Origin: Aurantimicrobium minutum
GTDB taxonomy: Bacteria; Actinomycetota; Actinomycetes; Actinomycetales; Microbacteriaceae
Length of the DNA stretch: 64,000 nt
Direction: 5' to 3'
Assembly: GCF_029893825.1 (NCBI RefSeq)
Contig: NZ_JARXXV010000001.1
Location: forward strand, 682,001 to 746,000
Shown here in pieces: positions 25,389-34,387 of this stretch (position 1 is its first letter; every line of letters begins with the position of its first letter). Below the pieces are notes generated by a model, which was not told the DNA's origin, searched no databases, and worked only from the letters and a program-made list of their open reading frames with translations. The position numbers and the translations under genes were made by a program.

Positions 25389-25784
25389 ATGGACCCCGCA
25401 GGTTTTTTCACACTCGCTGTAGAAATCTTTGATGTACTCGGCGTCGTCGTTATTTGCGTTGGCACGCTGATTGCTGCCGTGTTTGCACTGCGCAAGCTGT
25501 TCTCAGGCGAATCTCATGCAGCTCTACAGGTCTTCCGAGACATGATGGGCGGAGCGATTTTGCTCGGCCTTGAAGTATTCGTTGCTGGTGACCTCATTAA
25601 GACCATCACGCAAACCCCCACAATTGATTCGGTGATCGTCCTCGGCCTCATCGTTCTCGTTCGAACCATCTTGAGCTTCACCATTCAAATCGAAATCGAG
25701 GGAACCCTGCCCTGGCGGCGCGCACTGCTCACCAGTGGTGCCTCCGTTGCTGCACGTGCTGCCCGTGAGTCCACAGGAAAGTAG
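25389..25784 (+). CDS. DUF1622 membrane protein
   Basis: 131 aa with three predicted membrane segments (about 5-38, 55-75, 80-110). The family segment FRDMMGGAILLGLEVFVAGDLIKTI is well conserved in DUF1622, whose function is unknown. The following gene begins 4 bp later, which suggests co-transcription. Confidence 0.85.
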   Translation: MDPAGFFTLAVEIFDVLGVVVICVGTLIAAVFALRKLFSGESHAALQVFRDMMGGAILLGLEVFVAGDLIKTITQTPTIDSVIVLGLIVLVRTILSFTIQIEIEGTLPWRRALLTSGASVAARAARESTGK

Positions 25785-25788
25785 AAAA

Positions 25789-26139
25789 ATGTTTGCTGCA
25801 CAGTTCATTTTCAAGCCCGGCACCTACGACGATGAGTTCTATCAGCTAGATGACGCCATCGAAGAATTCGTACAGGCCATGCCAGGATTTTTGGGCGTGG
25901 AAAAGTGGGTCAGTGCCGATGGCACGACAAAGAACTCCATCTATTACTTCGCCGATAAACAAACCCTCACTGAGTTCTCTCGCTTCCCCCAGCATCTCAC
26001 CGCCAAAGCAGGTGTTCAGCGCTGGTATGACGCATATGAAGTCGTCATTTCAGAAGTAGTTGCCAGCTATGGCGATGGAAAGATTCCCAGCATTGCCTCC
26101 AGCGTCAAAGGCAAGGGAACGTTTTATTCCACGAACTAG
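25789..26139 (+). CDS. ABM-superfamily (ferredoxin-like fold) protein
   Basis: 116 aa from the ATG at 25789, which has AGGAAAG just upstream. The pattern FIFKPGTYDDEFYQLDDAIEEFVQAMPGFLGVEKW, with a central aromatic pair and a later YYF strand, resembles the antibiotic biosynthesis monooxygenase / dimeric alpha-beta barrel superfamily. Members bind or oxidise varied substrates and many have no known role. Its stop codon interlocks with that of the convergent PHP gene (CTAG). Confidence 0.7.
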   Translation: MFAAQFIFKPGTYDDEFYQLDDAIEEFVQAMPGFLGVEKWVSADGTTKNSIYYFADKQTLTEFSRFPQHLTAKAGVQRWYDAYEVVISEVVASYGDGKIPSIASSVKGKGTFYSTN

Positions 26140-27005
26140 GCAGGGTAGGTCGGTGCTGAGCCGGTGCCCTGCTCAATAATCTTGGCGAGCATCTCTGGCT
26201 CTGTCGTGTTTTCACCGGGCTGATTCGGCTTGCCCGTTCCGTGATAGTCACTTGAACCGGTCATGATCAATCCGCGCTCAATACACAGCTCGCGCAGAAT
26301 AGTTTTGCCCGGTTCCATGTTTTCGCGGTGTTCAATTTCATAACCGCCCAAGCCTGCATCAATGAGTCGATCGATGTATTCCATCGGGGCGACTCGTCCC
26401 CTCGTAGTGGGGTGGGCCATCACAGGAACTCCCCCAGCAGCGCGGATCAACTTCACCGCAGAGACGGGATCCAATGCGTATTGGGAGACGTAGTAGGGGC
26501 CATTCTTGGAAAGAATTCCATCAAATGCTTCCCCGCGTTCACTAATAATCCCCTGAGCAACAAGGGCGTCAGCTAGATGCGGACGGCCCAGAGATTTCCC
26601 TGAAGCGGCAACCTGTTCCATCACGTGGTCCCAGGTGATGTCGTAATCTGCGCTGACGTTTTCTGTCATTTGGCGCAGGCGGTTCTCTCGATCATTTTGT
26701 AATTTGTCGAGTTCTTCGGCCAGTGGAGCAAAGTCTGGATCAACGAGATAGGCCAGGATATGGATGCTGCCGTGTTCAATACGAGAACTAAACTCCATGC
26801 CGGGAATAAATGTCATTCCTAATCGCTGGCATTCCTCACGGGCTTCATCCCAGCCATCGGCGGTGTCGTGATCGGTCAACGCCATCGTGCGAATACCCGC
26901 AGCGTGTGCTTCACGCACCACCTCAGCAGGTGAACCAGTGCCATCAGAGACGTTGCTGTGGAGATGAAGGTCAATGGGACCTTGGGCTCGTAAGAATGCT
27001 TCCAC
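26136..27005 (-). CDS. PHP-domain phosphoesterase
   Basis: 289 aa. The metal-binding motifs of the PHP fold are clear: DLHLHSNVSDGTGSP near the N-terminus, LTDHDTADG, PGMEFSSR, VMAHPTTRG and SSDYHGTGKPN. The length and order match the YciV/TrpH-type enzymes, which include 3',5'-nucleoside bisphosphate phosphatases and RNase AM. The GTG start at 27005 is supported by TAGAGT 6 nt upstream. The gene overlaps the ABM gene by 4 nt at its 3' end. The precise substrate is inferred only at family level. Confidence 0.9.
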   Translation of the reverse strand: MEAFLRAQGPIDLHLHSNVSDGTGSPAEVVREAHAAGIRTMALTDHDTADGWDEAREECQRLGMTFIPGMEFSSRIEHGSIHILAYLVDPDFAPLAEELDKLQNDRENRLRQMTENVSADYDITWDHVMEQVAASGKSLGRPHLADALVAQGIISERGEAFDGILSKNGPYYVSQYALDPVSAVKLIRAAGGVPVMAHPTTRGRVAPMEYIDRLIDAGLGGYEIEHRENMEPGKTILRELCIERGLIMTGSSDYHGTGKPNQPGENTTEPEMLAKIIEQGTGSAPTYPA

Positions 27006-27011
27006 CCTTTC

Positions 27012-27017
27012 ACTCTA
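27012..27017 (-). promoter_or_regulatory. -10 box, leaderless promoter of PHP gene
   Basis: TAGAGT on the minus strand, 6 nt before the GTG at 27005. The divergent pepP has a weaker GAGACT at 27062-27067, also 6 nt before its ATG. Confidence 0.45.
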
Positions 27018-27073
27018 TGCCTGTCTGGGGATTACGCAGACCTTTCCCCAGCTGAAGGTGCGAGACTAGAAAC

Positions 27074-28531
27074 ATGAACTCCGAAGCTGCAAAGAACGAG
27101 ACAATCCAGGGCACAGCTAATCGCTCCACCACCCCCGGCTCTGACACGTTCAAGCACTACATCTCAAGCCAGTGGGCTGATCGCCCCGAGGAGATTCCTG
27201 CACCGTGCGAGCAGGCAGCATATGCTGCAGCTCGCCGCGCCAAGCTCAGTGAGATGTATCCGGGTAAGCGAATTGTGATTCCTGCTGGCAGCATGAAGCG
27301 CCGCAGTAATGACACCTTCTATGCCTTCCGTGCTGACTCTGCATTTAGTTGGCTAACCGGGTGGGGTTCTGACTCAGAACCAGACTCTGTTCTGGTGATG
27401 GAACCCACCGCAACTGGCCATGACGCCACCCTGTTTTTCCGCGAGCGCGCAGGGCGCGACTCTGATGAGTTTTATGCCAACAGCGACATTGGTGAGTTCT
27501 GGATTGGTCCACGGCCTTCCCTGGCACAAGTTGCCGGTGACCTTGGCATTGCCACCAAGCACCTGGATGAACTTCCTGCCAAGGATAAAGAAGTCACTGA
27601 ACTTCCTGAAGAACTAGCTCGTGATCTCTCTGAAATGCGCCTGGTCAAAGACGAGTATGAAATCTCCGAAATGCGTGAAGCGGTTGCTTCCAGTATTCGA
27701 GGCTTTGCCGACATCGCCCGCGTGCTTCCAGCCATTGCTGGCAACAAGCGTGGTGAGCGCATGGTGGAGGGTGCTTTTGCTTCGCGTGCTCGCCTCGAAG
27801 GCAATGGTGTGGGTTATGGCACTATCGCTGCCAGCGGAGCCCACGCATGCATCCTGCACTGGGTGACCAACGATGGTGTGGTCAACAACGGGGACCTGAT
27901 TCTCATCGACGCCGGTGTTGAGCGCGACAGCTACTACACCGCCGATGTCACCCGAACCCTGCCGGTTGATGGCACGTTCACCCCGATTCAGCGCAAGGTC
28001 TATGAAGCTGTGCGCGAGGCAGCAGACGCTGCGTTCGCGATTGTGAAGCCCGGCATCACCTTCCGCGATGTTCACAACACTGCAATGGGTGTCATTGCCA
28101 AGAAGACTGCCGAGTGGGGACTCATTCCTGTCACCGCCGAAGAGGCCCTCCTTCCCGAGAATGGTCACCACCGTCGATATATGGTTCATGGCACCAGCCA
28201 CCACTTAGGTATTGACGTGCATGACTGTTCTGAAGCTCGTCGTGAAATGTATATGGACGGGATTGTCAAAGAAGGCATGATCTTCACCATCGAACCTGGT
28301 CTCTATTTCCAGCCAGATGACCTGACCGTGCCTGAGGAATACCGAGGTATTGGCGTGCGCATTGAGGATGACATCCTGGTCACCGCTACCGGTGCCGAGA
28401 ACCTCACTATTGCTCTTCCGCGCACCGCGGATGATGTTGAAGCATGGCTTGCACCTCACGTTGCTGCCGCCAAGGCACACAAAGCAGCACTGGTGAAAGC
28501 GGAAGCTCTCGCGAAGAAGAAGCGCAAATAA
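27074..28531 (+). CDS. pepP: Xaa-Pro aminopeptidase (M24B)
   Basis: 485 aa. It removes N-terminal residues preceding proline from peptides, in the cytoplasm. The C-terminal pita-bread domain has the five dinuclear-metal ligands: Asp in LILIDAGVERD, Asp in YTADVTRT, His in HGTSHHLGIDVHD, Glu in FTIEPGLYF, and Glu in GVRIEDDILV. The N-terminal domain is the usual AMP_N fold. It fits with the peptide importer and the proline catabolic enzyme PutA 1 kb downstream, but no regulatory link can be seen. The stop is 4 bp from the convergent LysR gene. Confidence 0.95.
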   Translation: MNSEAAKNETIQGTANRSTTPGSDTFKHYISSQWADRPEEIPAPCEQAAYAAARRAKLSEMYPGKRIVIPAGSMKRRSNDTFYAFRADSAFSWLTGWGSDSEPDSVLVMEPTATGHDATLFFRERAGRDSDEFYANSDIGEFWIGPRPSLAQVAGDLGIATKHLDELPAKDKEVTELPEELARDLSEMRLVKDEYEISEMREAVASSIRGFADIARVLPAIAGNKRGERMVEGAFASRARLEGNGVGYGTIAASGAHACILHWVTNDGVVNNGDLILIDAGVERDSYYTADVTRTLPVDGTFTPIQRKVYEAVREAADAAFAIVKPGITFRDVHNTAMGVIAKKTAEWGLIPVTAEEALLPENGHHRRYMVHGTSHHLGIDVHDCSEARREMYMDGIVKEGMIFTIEPGLYFQPDDLTVPEEYRGIGVRIEDDILVTATGAENLTIALPRTADDVEAWLAPHVAAAKAHKAALVKAEALAKKKRK

Positions 28532-28535
28532 ACCT

Positions 28536-29441
28536 TTAGTCAGGGTTCACTAACGCTGCCGTGCGTGAGAGTACGTCCCTGCACACCACGATGGCGGGAC
28601 TTTTCGCACTCGCCCGACGTGCAGCGGTAAATACTGTTCGGCGAGGATTGCCCGGTAGTTCAATGAGTTCAACCGTCACAGGTCTTCCCACCCACGCCAA
28701 GCCGGTCAGTAACGCCACGGCATTGCCAGACTCGACTAAACGAATGTGAGCTTGGATATCCGCAGTTTCAAATTGAACATCAGGTTCAAACCCTGCTTGG
28801 CGGCATGCTTGCTCTGCCCAGTGTCGTGAAGCCGTTCCCCTGGGCTCCATCACCCAGGGCAAACCGGCAGTATCAGCAAGGTTCTTGATGTTGTTCTCAC
28901 GAACGAGCTTGGCCGAGACACCCAACCGAATGGGGTCGGTGGTCAGATCTACGCGGTCAAGTTCAGGATGCCGCGGTGCGGCATGGCCAGGATATTGCTC
29001 AGCAATAACCAGGTCGAAATCTCTCGTCCAGGTGGCATGCAGTGCTGCTTCAGGTTCTTGTTGCGTGACCTCGAGGCGCATCTCGGGATATTCCGAGCGA
29101 ACAAGTGTCAAAGCATCTGGCAATAGCGCGAGCGCTGCCGACTGGAATACCGCTAAGCGCACCAAACCGGCAGGACGTTCGAGCGAGGTGGTGACCTCAG
29201 CTTCTGCTTGTTCAAGAACTTCCAGCACCGTGGAGGTGTGTGTAACCAGAATCTCTGCCTGAGGTGTCAATGTGACACGACGACCGCTCTTTCGAAGTAG
29301 GGGGACTCCTACTTCTTTTTCCAACAGCGCAAGCTGCTGGGAAACTGCAGAAGGGCTGTAGTTCAGGGCTTCTGCAACCTCGGCCAGGGTGCCACGAAGC
29401 TTCACTTCACGCAGAAGTCTTAGGCGACGCAGATCAAGCAT
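28536..29441 (-). CDS. LysR-family transcriptional regulator
   Basis: 301 aa. The N-terminal winged HTH (about 1-60, LRGTLAEVAEALNYSPSAVSQQLALLEKEVG) is followed by a periplasmic-binding-like effector domain (about 90-300). AAGGAC precedes the ATG. It is divergent from putA with 101 bp between them, the classic layout of a LysR regulator and its target, so regulation of proline catabolism is likely but unproven. An inverted repeat in the gap is a candidate operator. Confidence 0.92.
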   Translation of the reverse strand: MLDLRRLRLLREVKLRGTLAEVAEALNYSPSAVSQQLALLEKEVGVPLLRKSGRRVTLTPQAEILVTHTSTVLEVLEQAEAEVTTSLERPAGLVRLAVFQSAALALLPDALTLVRSEYPEMRLEVTQQEPEAALHATWTRDFDLVIAEQYPGHAAPRHPELDRVDLTTDPIRLGVSAKLVRENNIKNLADTAGLPWVMEPRGTASRHWAEQACRQAGFEPDVQFETADIQAHIRLVESGNAVALLTGLAWVGRPVTVELIELPGNPRRTVFTAARRASAKSPAIVVCRDVLSRTAALVNPD

Positions 29442-29479
29442 GAGGGTCCTTGAGGTCAGGAGTAATTAGTTAAGTAATT

Positions 29480-29493
29480 CTAATGAGTATTAG
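29480..29493. promoter_or_regulatory. Candidate LysR operator between lysR and putA
   Basis: CTAATGAGTATTAG has perfect 5-bp arms (CTAAT/ATTAG) and contains the LysR-type T-N11-A pattern. It lies in the AT-rich divergent gap. A weak -10-like CAGACT at 29531-29536 ends 6 nt before the putA ATG. Confidence 0.4.
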
Positions 29494-29542
29494 TAACTTT
29501 TGTGCGCTTTATCTTAAGTCTTAGGGACGCCAGACTAGAGCC

Positions 29543-32500
29543 ATGACCGCAGATGCTCTCTCCCCCCAACTTGCTACTGACTCCATCGCCCTCGTGCGCA
29601 AATGGTTGACCGAAGCACAAGACTTCCCTGTTGATTCCAGCGCAGTGATGCTGGCGGGAGTGTTGAAGGATCCCAATGGTCTTGCCTTCACCGTGGGGTT
29701 CGTTGATGGCGTTGTGCGCCCCGAAGACTTGCGCGTTGCCGCCCGCAACCTCAAAGAGCTTGCCCCCAAGGTTCCCGCGTTCTTGCCTTGGTATATGCGC
29801 GCTGCCGTTCGACTCGGTGGAGCATTCGCACCTGTTCTTCCTGGAGTCGTTATTCCCATTGCGCGCAAGGTGTTGCGCAACATGGTGGGACACCTCATCG
29901 TCGATGCCACCGATGCCAAGCTGGGTGGCGCTATTGCCAAGCTTCGTAAGCCAGGGGTTCGCCTCAACGTGAACCTGCTCGGTGAAGCAGTACTCGGCGA
30001 GCGCGAAGCAGCTCGCCGCCTGGAAGGCACTCGTGCACTGCTGGCCCGTGACGATGTGGACTACGTCTCGATCAAGGTCTCTTCCACCGTTGCACCTCAC
30101 TCTGCGTGGGCATTCGAGCAGGATGTTGAGCACGTGGTTGAGCGTCTGCTCCCCCTGTTCCACCTCGCTGCCGAGAGCCCCACTCCCAAGTTCATCAACT
30201 TGGACATGGAAGAGTTCAAGGATCTCGACATCACCATTGCGGTGTTTACCCGCATCTTGGACCGTCCAGAACTGTTGAACCTTGAAGCCGGCATCGTGCT
30301 CCAGGCCTACCTCCCTGATGCTCTTGCTGCCATGATGCAGCTGCAGGAATGGTCTGCAGCTCGTCGTGCTCGCGGCGGCGCAGGCATCAAGGTTCGCGTG
30401 GTCAAGGGGGCGAACCTACCCATGGAGCGCGTGGAAGCTGCACTGCACGACTGGCCTCTGGCGACCTGGCACACCAAGCAGGACAGTGACACAAACTACA
30501 AGCGCGTCATCAACTACGCCCTGCACCCTGACCGCATTGGCAACGTCCGTATTGGTGTTGCCGGTCACAACCTCTTTGACGTTGCCTATGCCTGGCTTCT
30601 TGCAGGCATGCGCGGCGTTCAGTCCGGTATTGAATTCGAGATGCTGCTAGGTATGGCTCAAGGTCAAGCAGAAGCAGTCAAGAAGGACGTTGGCGGACTC
30701 CTGCTCTACACACCTGTAGTTCACCCAGCTGAGTTCGATGTGGCTATTGCCTACCTGATCCGCCGCCTCGAAGAAGGTGCTTCGCAAGACAACTTCATGT
30801 CTGCCGTATTTGAGTTGGCAGCCAACGAAGCCCTGTTCGAACGCGAACAGACCCGTTTCTTGAACTCTCTGGCCGAGCTTGATGACAGTGTTCCTGCTTC
30901 ACACCGCGTGCAAGACCGCACCAAGTCCGCCACACCCATGCCAACTGACCACTTTAAAAACGCGGCAGATACTGACCCTGCCATTGCCGCTAACCGCGCC
31001 TGGGGTGATGCGATCATCTCTCGCATTGCCACCTCACAGCTGGGTAATGACATCGTTGCGGCCAACACCGTCAACACCGAAGCAGAACTCGAGGCAGTCT
31101 TCGCTACCGCAACGGGCTCAGGTGCAAGCTGGCGTCAGAAGTCCGCTGTAGAGCGTGCCGAGATACTCCACCGCGCAGGTGAAGTTCTCGAAGCACGTCG
31201 TGCTGAACTGATGGAGGTTGCCGCGAGCGAAACCGGCAAGACACTCGACCAGTCAGACCCTGAAGTTACCGAAGCAATCGACTTCGCTCACTACTACGCA
31301 GAACAGGCAAAGAAGCTCGAGCGTATCTCTGGTGCTGAGTTTGTTCCTGCAGGCCTGACTGTGGTTACTCCACCCTGGAACTTCCCTGTGGCAATTCCTG
31401 CAGGGTCCACCCTTGCTGCTCTGGCAGCTGGTTCTCCCGTAATTATCAAGCCCGCTGCCCAAGCACGTCGCTGTGGTGCAGTGATGGTTGAAGCTCTCTG
31501 GGAGGCAGGTGTTCCCCGCGATGCTCTCCAGTTGGTCAACATGGGTGACCACGCACTGGGAAGCAAGCTCATCTCTGACCCCCGCGTTGACCGCGTGATC
31601 CTCACCGGTGGGTATGAAACTGCAGAACTCTTCCGTTCCCTGCGACACGATCTGCCACTACTTGCAGAAACCAGCGGTAAGAACGCCATCATCGTGACCC
31701 CCAGTGCAGACCTCGACCTCGCTGCAAAGGACGTGATCTACTCAGCCTTTGGTCACGCCGGCCAGAAGTGTTCCGCTGCTTCACTGGTGATTCTGGTGGG
31801 TTCTGTGGCAACCTCTCAGCGTTTCCGCAACCAGCTCATTGACGGTGTTTCCAGCCTCAAAGTTGGCTACCCTCAGGATGCCACCACCCAGATGGGTCCC
31901 ATCATTGAGCCTGCCAAGGGCAAGCTGCTCTCTGCACTAACCTCTGTGGGCAAGGGCGAGAAGTGGTTGGTTGAGCCCAAGCAGCTCGATGACTCCGGCA
32001 AGCTGTGGTCACCTGGTGTGCGCGACGGAGTCAAGGCAGGCAGTGAATACCACCTGACCGAATACTTCGGTCCAGTCCTCGGCATCATGACCGCGCGCAC
32101 CCTCGACGAAGCCATCACCATGGTCAATGCCATCGACTACGGCCTCACTTCGGGCATCCACTCCCTGGATGCTGACGAAGTGGGCCAGTGGCTCGAGACC
32201 ATCCAGGCCGGAAACCTGTATGTCAACCGTGGCACCACCGGTGCCATCGTTCAGCGCCAGCCCTTCGGCGGATGGAAGAAATCTGCTGTGGGCGCAGGAA
32301 CCAAGGCAGGTGGCCCCAACTACCTCTTTGGTCTCGGCTCATGGAACATTGCTGCTACGGCAGATATTGGCCAGGCACCCGTCTCTACTCACGTCAACAC
32401 CTTGATTGACGCTATTGAGCGTTCAGAAACACTCAATGGTGGCGAACTGGCCTGGATTCGCCAGGCAGCCAGCCTGGACCAGTTCTCCTGGTCCACCGAG

Positions 32501-32977
32501 TTTGGTCAGGCACTGGATGTTTCCCAGCTGGGTGTGGAGCGTAATGTCTTCCGTTACCGCCCCGTCCCCACTCGCATTCGCTTGATGGAGAACGGCAACC
32601 CGGTTGAACTCTTCCGTGTTGTCCTTGCCGCGATGCGTGCTGAATCAGACTTCACCATCTCGGTTCCAGCCAACTTCGGTGAGCGTTACCTCTGGGCACT
32701 ACAGGCAACCGGTATTCGCGTAGATCAGCGCTCTGATGGCGCTTGGCTGACCAGCCTGAACGAGCAAGACCTCACCAATGCACGCATTCGCCTCATTGGC
32801 GGCACGGCTGCACAGGTCACCGCTGCGACCAACGGTCGCCCCGATGTTGCTGTCTATGCAGGTCCTGTTCTTCTGGCAGGACGCGTGGAAATGCTTCCCT
32901 TCCTGCGCGAGCAGGCAGTGAGCATCACTGCACACCGTTTTGGAACACCCAATCACCTCAGTGATGCACTGATCTAA
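29543..32977 (+). CDS. putA: Bifunctional proline dehydrogenase / P5C dehydrogenase
   Basis: 1144 aa. The N-terminal proline dehydrogenase barrel (about 40-440) uses FAD to oxidise proline to P5C. The central aldehyde dehydrogenase (about 480-990) uses NAD to make glutamate; its catalytic Cys is in GHAGQKCSAAS and the Glu in LLAETSGKNA. The C-terminal 150 residues are a further domain common to type B/C PutA proteins; no N-terminal ribbon-helix-helix is present, so this PutA is not an autorepressor. Only a weak -10-like sequence precedes the ATG. It lies opposite a LysR gene. A large hairpin follows the stop. Confidence 0.95.
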   Translation: MTADALSPQLATDSIALVRKWLTEAQDFPVDSSAVMLAGVLKDPNGLAFTVGFVDGVVRPEDLRVAARNLKELAPKVPAFLPWYMRAAVRLGGAFAPVLPGVVIPIARKVLRNMVGHLIVDATDAKLGGAIAKLRKPGVRLNVNLLGEAVLGEREAARRLEGTRALLARDDVDYVSIKVSSTVAPHSAWAFEQDVEHVVERLLPLFHLAAESPTPKFINLDMEEFKDLDITIAVFTRILDRPELLNLEAGIVLQAYLPDALAAMMQLQEWSAARRARGGAGIKVRVVKGANLPMERVEAALHDWPLATWHTKQDSDTNYKRVINYALHPDRIGNVRIGVAGHNLFDVAYAWLLAGMRGVQSGIEFEMLLGMAQGQAEAVKKDVGGLLLYTPVVHPAEFDVAIAYLIRRLEEGASQDNFMSAVFELAANEALFEREQTRFLNSLAELDDSVPASHRVQDRTKSATPMPTDHFKNAADTDPAIAANRAWGDAIISRIATSQLGNDIVAANTVNTEAELEAVFATATGSGASWRQKSAVERAEILHRAGEVLEARRAELMEVAASETGKTLDQSDPEVTEAIDFAHYYAEQAKKLERISGAEFVPAGLTVVTPPWNFPVAIPAGSTLAALAAGSPVIIKPAAQARRCGAVMVEALWEAGVPRDALQLVNMGDHALGSKLISDPRVDRVILTGGYETAELFRSLRHDLPLLAETSGKNAIIVTPSADLDLAAKDVIYSAFGHAGQKCSAASLVILVGSVATSQRFRNQLIDGVSSLKVGYPQDATTQMGPIIEPAKGKLLSALTSVGKGEKWLVEPKQLDDSGKLWSPGVRDGVKAGSEYHLTEYFGPVLGIMTARTLDEAITMVNAIDYGLTSGIHSLDADEVGQWLETIQAGNLYVNRGTTGAIVQRQPFGGWKKSAVGAGTKAGGPNYLFGLGSWNIAATADIGQAPVSTHVNTLIDAIERSETLNGGELAWIRQAASLDQFSWSTEFGQALDVSQLGVERNVFRYRPVPTRIRLMENGNPVELFRVVLAAMRAESDFTISVPANFGERYLWALQATGIRVDQRSDGAWLTSLNEQDLTNARIRLIGGTAAQVTAATNGRPDVAVYAGPVLLAGRVEMLPFLREQAVSITAHRFGTPNHLSDALI

Positions 32978-32991
32978 GACAGATATTCACA

Positions 32992-33027
32992 CATTGTTTG
33001 CGCTCCCTCGAGGGGGCGCAAACAATG
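32992..33027 (+). terminator. Large hairpin between putA and the MgtE_N/CBS gene
   Basis: CATTGTTTGCGC (32992-33003) pairs with GCGCAAACAATG (33016-33027); a T-G wobble and three more GC pairs close a TCGA loop. The 16-bp stem is followed only by CTTAA, so it lacks a good U-tract. It may end putA transcription or protect its 3' end. Confidence 0.6.
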
Positions 33028-33036
33028 CTTAACGGG

Positions 33037-33042
33037 TAGGTT
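33037..33042 (+). promoter_or_regulatory. -10 box, leaderless promoter of PRC/MgtE_N/CBS gene
   Basis: TAGGTT, 6 nt before the GTG at 33049 and 9 nt after the putA hairpin. Confidence 0.5.
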
Positions 33043-33048
33043 AGAGAC

Positions 33049-34386
33049 GTGACAGGAACACGAGTATTTGTTGCGCGCCTAACAGGCAGCGGAGTATTTG
33101 ATCCAGCCGGTGACCGCCTGGGTCGTATTCGTGATGTCCTCGTGGTCTATCGCAAGGACAATGCTCCTCGTGTTGTGGGACTTCTGGCCGAACTTCCCGG
33201 CAAGCGTCGTGTGTTTATTTCCATCGGACGCGTCTCCAGCATTGGTAGCGGCCAGGTCATCACCACGGGCCCGATTTCGGACCGTAAGTTCGAACAGCGC
33301 GGTGGCGAAGTTCGCCTCCTTGCAGAATTTTTAGGCCGTAAGGTCACCTTCAACGACGGTTCCGGCGAAGCCGAAATCGAAGACGCGTCGATTGAAGAGA
33401 CCGGTCCCGGCGAGTGGGCAATCAGCCAGCTGTTTGTGCGCCGTCCACGTCAAAGCGGAGCACCCTTCGCTAAGGGACCCACTGCTCTTGTTCCCTGGTC
33501 CTTGATCACGGAAAAGACCGAAGCCGGCGAACCTCAGTCCGCTGAAGCCCTCATTGCTTCCTACTCAGAACTGCGCCCTGCAGACTTGGCAACCACCTTG
33601 CTGGATCTACCCCAAGAGCGCATGCTCGAGGTTGCCGAAGAGCTGCCCGATGACCGTCTGGCTGACGTTCTCGAGGAGATGGACGAGAGCGACCAGATTG
33701 AGATCATGGCGCAGCTCGACGACGAGCGTGCTGCAGACGTTCTGGACGAGATGGAGCCCGATGACGCGGCCGACCTCATCGCCCAGCTACCTGAAGAACG
33801 TGGTGAACACCTTCTTGACTTGATGGAGCCCGAAGAGGCAGACGACGTTCGTCTGCTGCTGAGCTTCGGAGCAGACACCGCTGGTGGTCTGATGACCCCC
33901 GAGCCCATCATTTTGTCGGCAGAATCAACCGTGGCCGAAGGCTTGGCCATGATTCGTCGCAATGAGACCGCACCTGCCTTAGCAGCGGCGGTCTGCATCA
34001 CACTGCCTCCCTACGAATCTCCCACCGGGCGCTTCTTAGGCATGGTTCACTTCCAGCGCATGCTGCGCTATCCACCACACGAGCGCTTGGGTGCCCTGAT
34101 TGATCCAGGTCTCGAGCCCATCTCGGTGGACACTCCAGCAGCTGAAGTGTCACGTATTTTGGCCAGCTACAACCTGGTTTCTGTCCCCGTCATCGACGAT
34201 GCACACCGACTCGTCGGTGTGGTCACCGTGGATGACGTGCTCGACTATCTCCTCCCCGATGACTGGCGCAGCCATGACGATGAGGACACCCCTGCTTCGG
34301 CAGCGATGAGTAAACGCGCGCCCAAGAAGCGCACCGCAACAAAAACTTCTGCAGTAAAGCCCGCAAGCCGAGGAAGGAGGGGCTGA
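33049..34386 (+). CDS. Soluble PRC-barrel / MgtE N-domain / CBS-pair protein
   Basis: 445 aa without a membrane segment. An N-terminal PRC-barrel-like region (about 1-150) is followed by an MgtE N-terminal superhelical domain (about 170-280, repeats such as LADVLEEMDESDQIEIMAQLDDERAADVLDEM) and a pair of CBS domains (about 285-405). In MgtE the N and CBS domains sense cytosolic magnesium and gate the channel; here the channel is missing, so the protein is a soluble sensor or regulator. The Lys-rich tail may bind RNA or membrane. The next gene is a DUF1003 membrane protein 1 bp away, possibly the partner. Confidence 0.88.
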   Translation: MTGTRVFVARLTGSGVFDPAGDRLGRIRDVLVVYRKDNAPRVVGLLAELPGKRRVFISIGRVSSIGSGQVITTGPISDRKFEQRGGEVRLLAEFLGRKVTFNDGSGEAEIEDASIEETGPGEWAISQLFVRRPRQSGAPFAKGPTALVPWSLITEKTEAGEPQSAEALIASYSELRPADLATTLLDLPQERMLEVAEELPDDRLADVLEEMDESDQIEIMAQLDDERAADVLDEMEPDDAADLIAQLPEERGEHLLDLMEPEEADDVRLLLSFGADTAGGLMTPEPIILSAESTVAEGLAMIRRNETAPALAAAVCITLPPYESPTGRFLGMVHFQRMLRYPPHERLGALIDPGLEPISVDTPAAEVSRILASYNLVSVPVIDDAHRLVGVVTVDDVLDYLLPDDWRSHDDEDTPASAAMSKRAPKKRTATKTSAVKPASRGRRG

Positions 34387-34387
34387 C

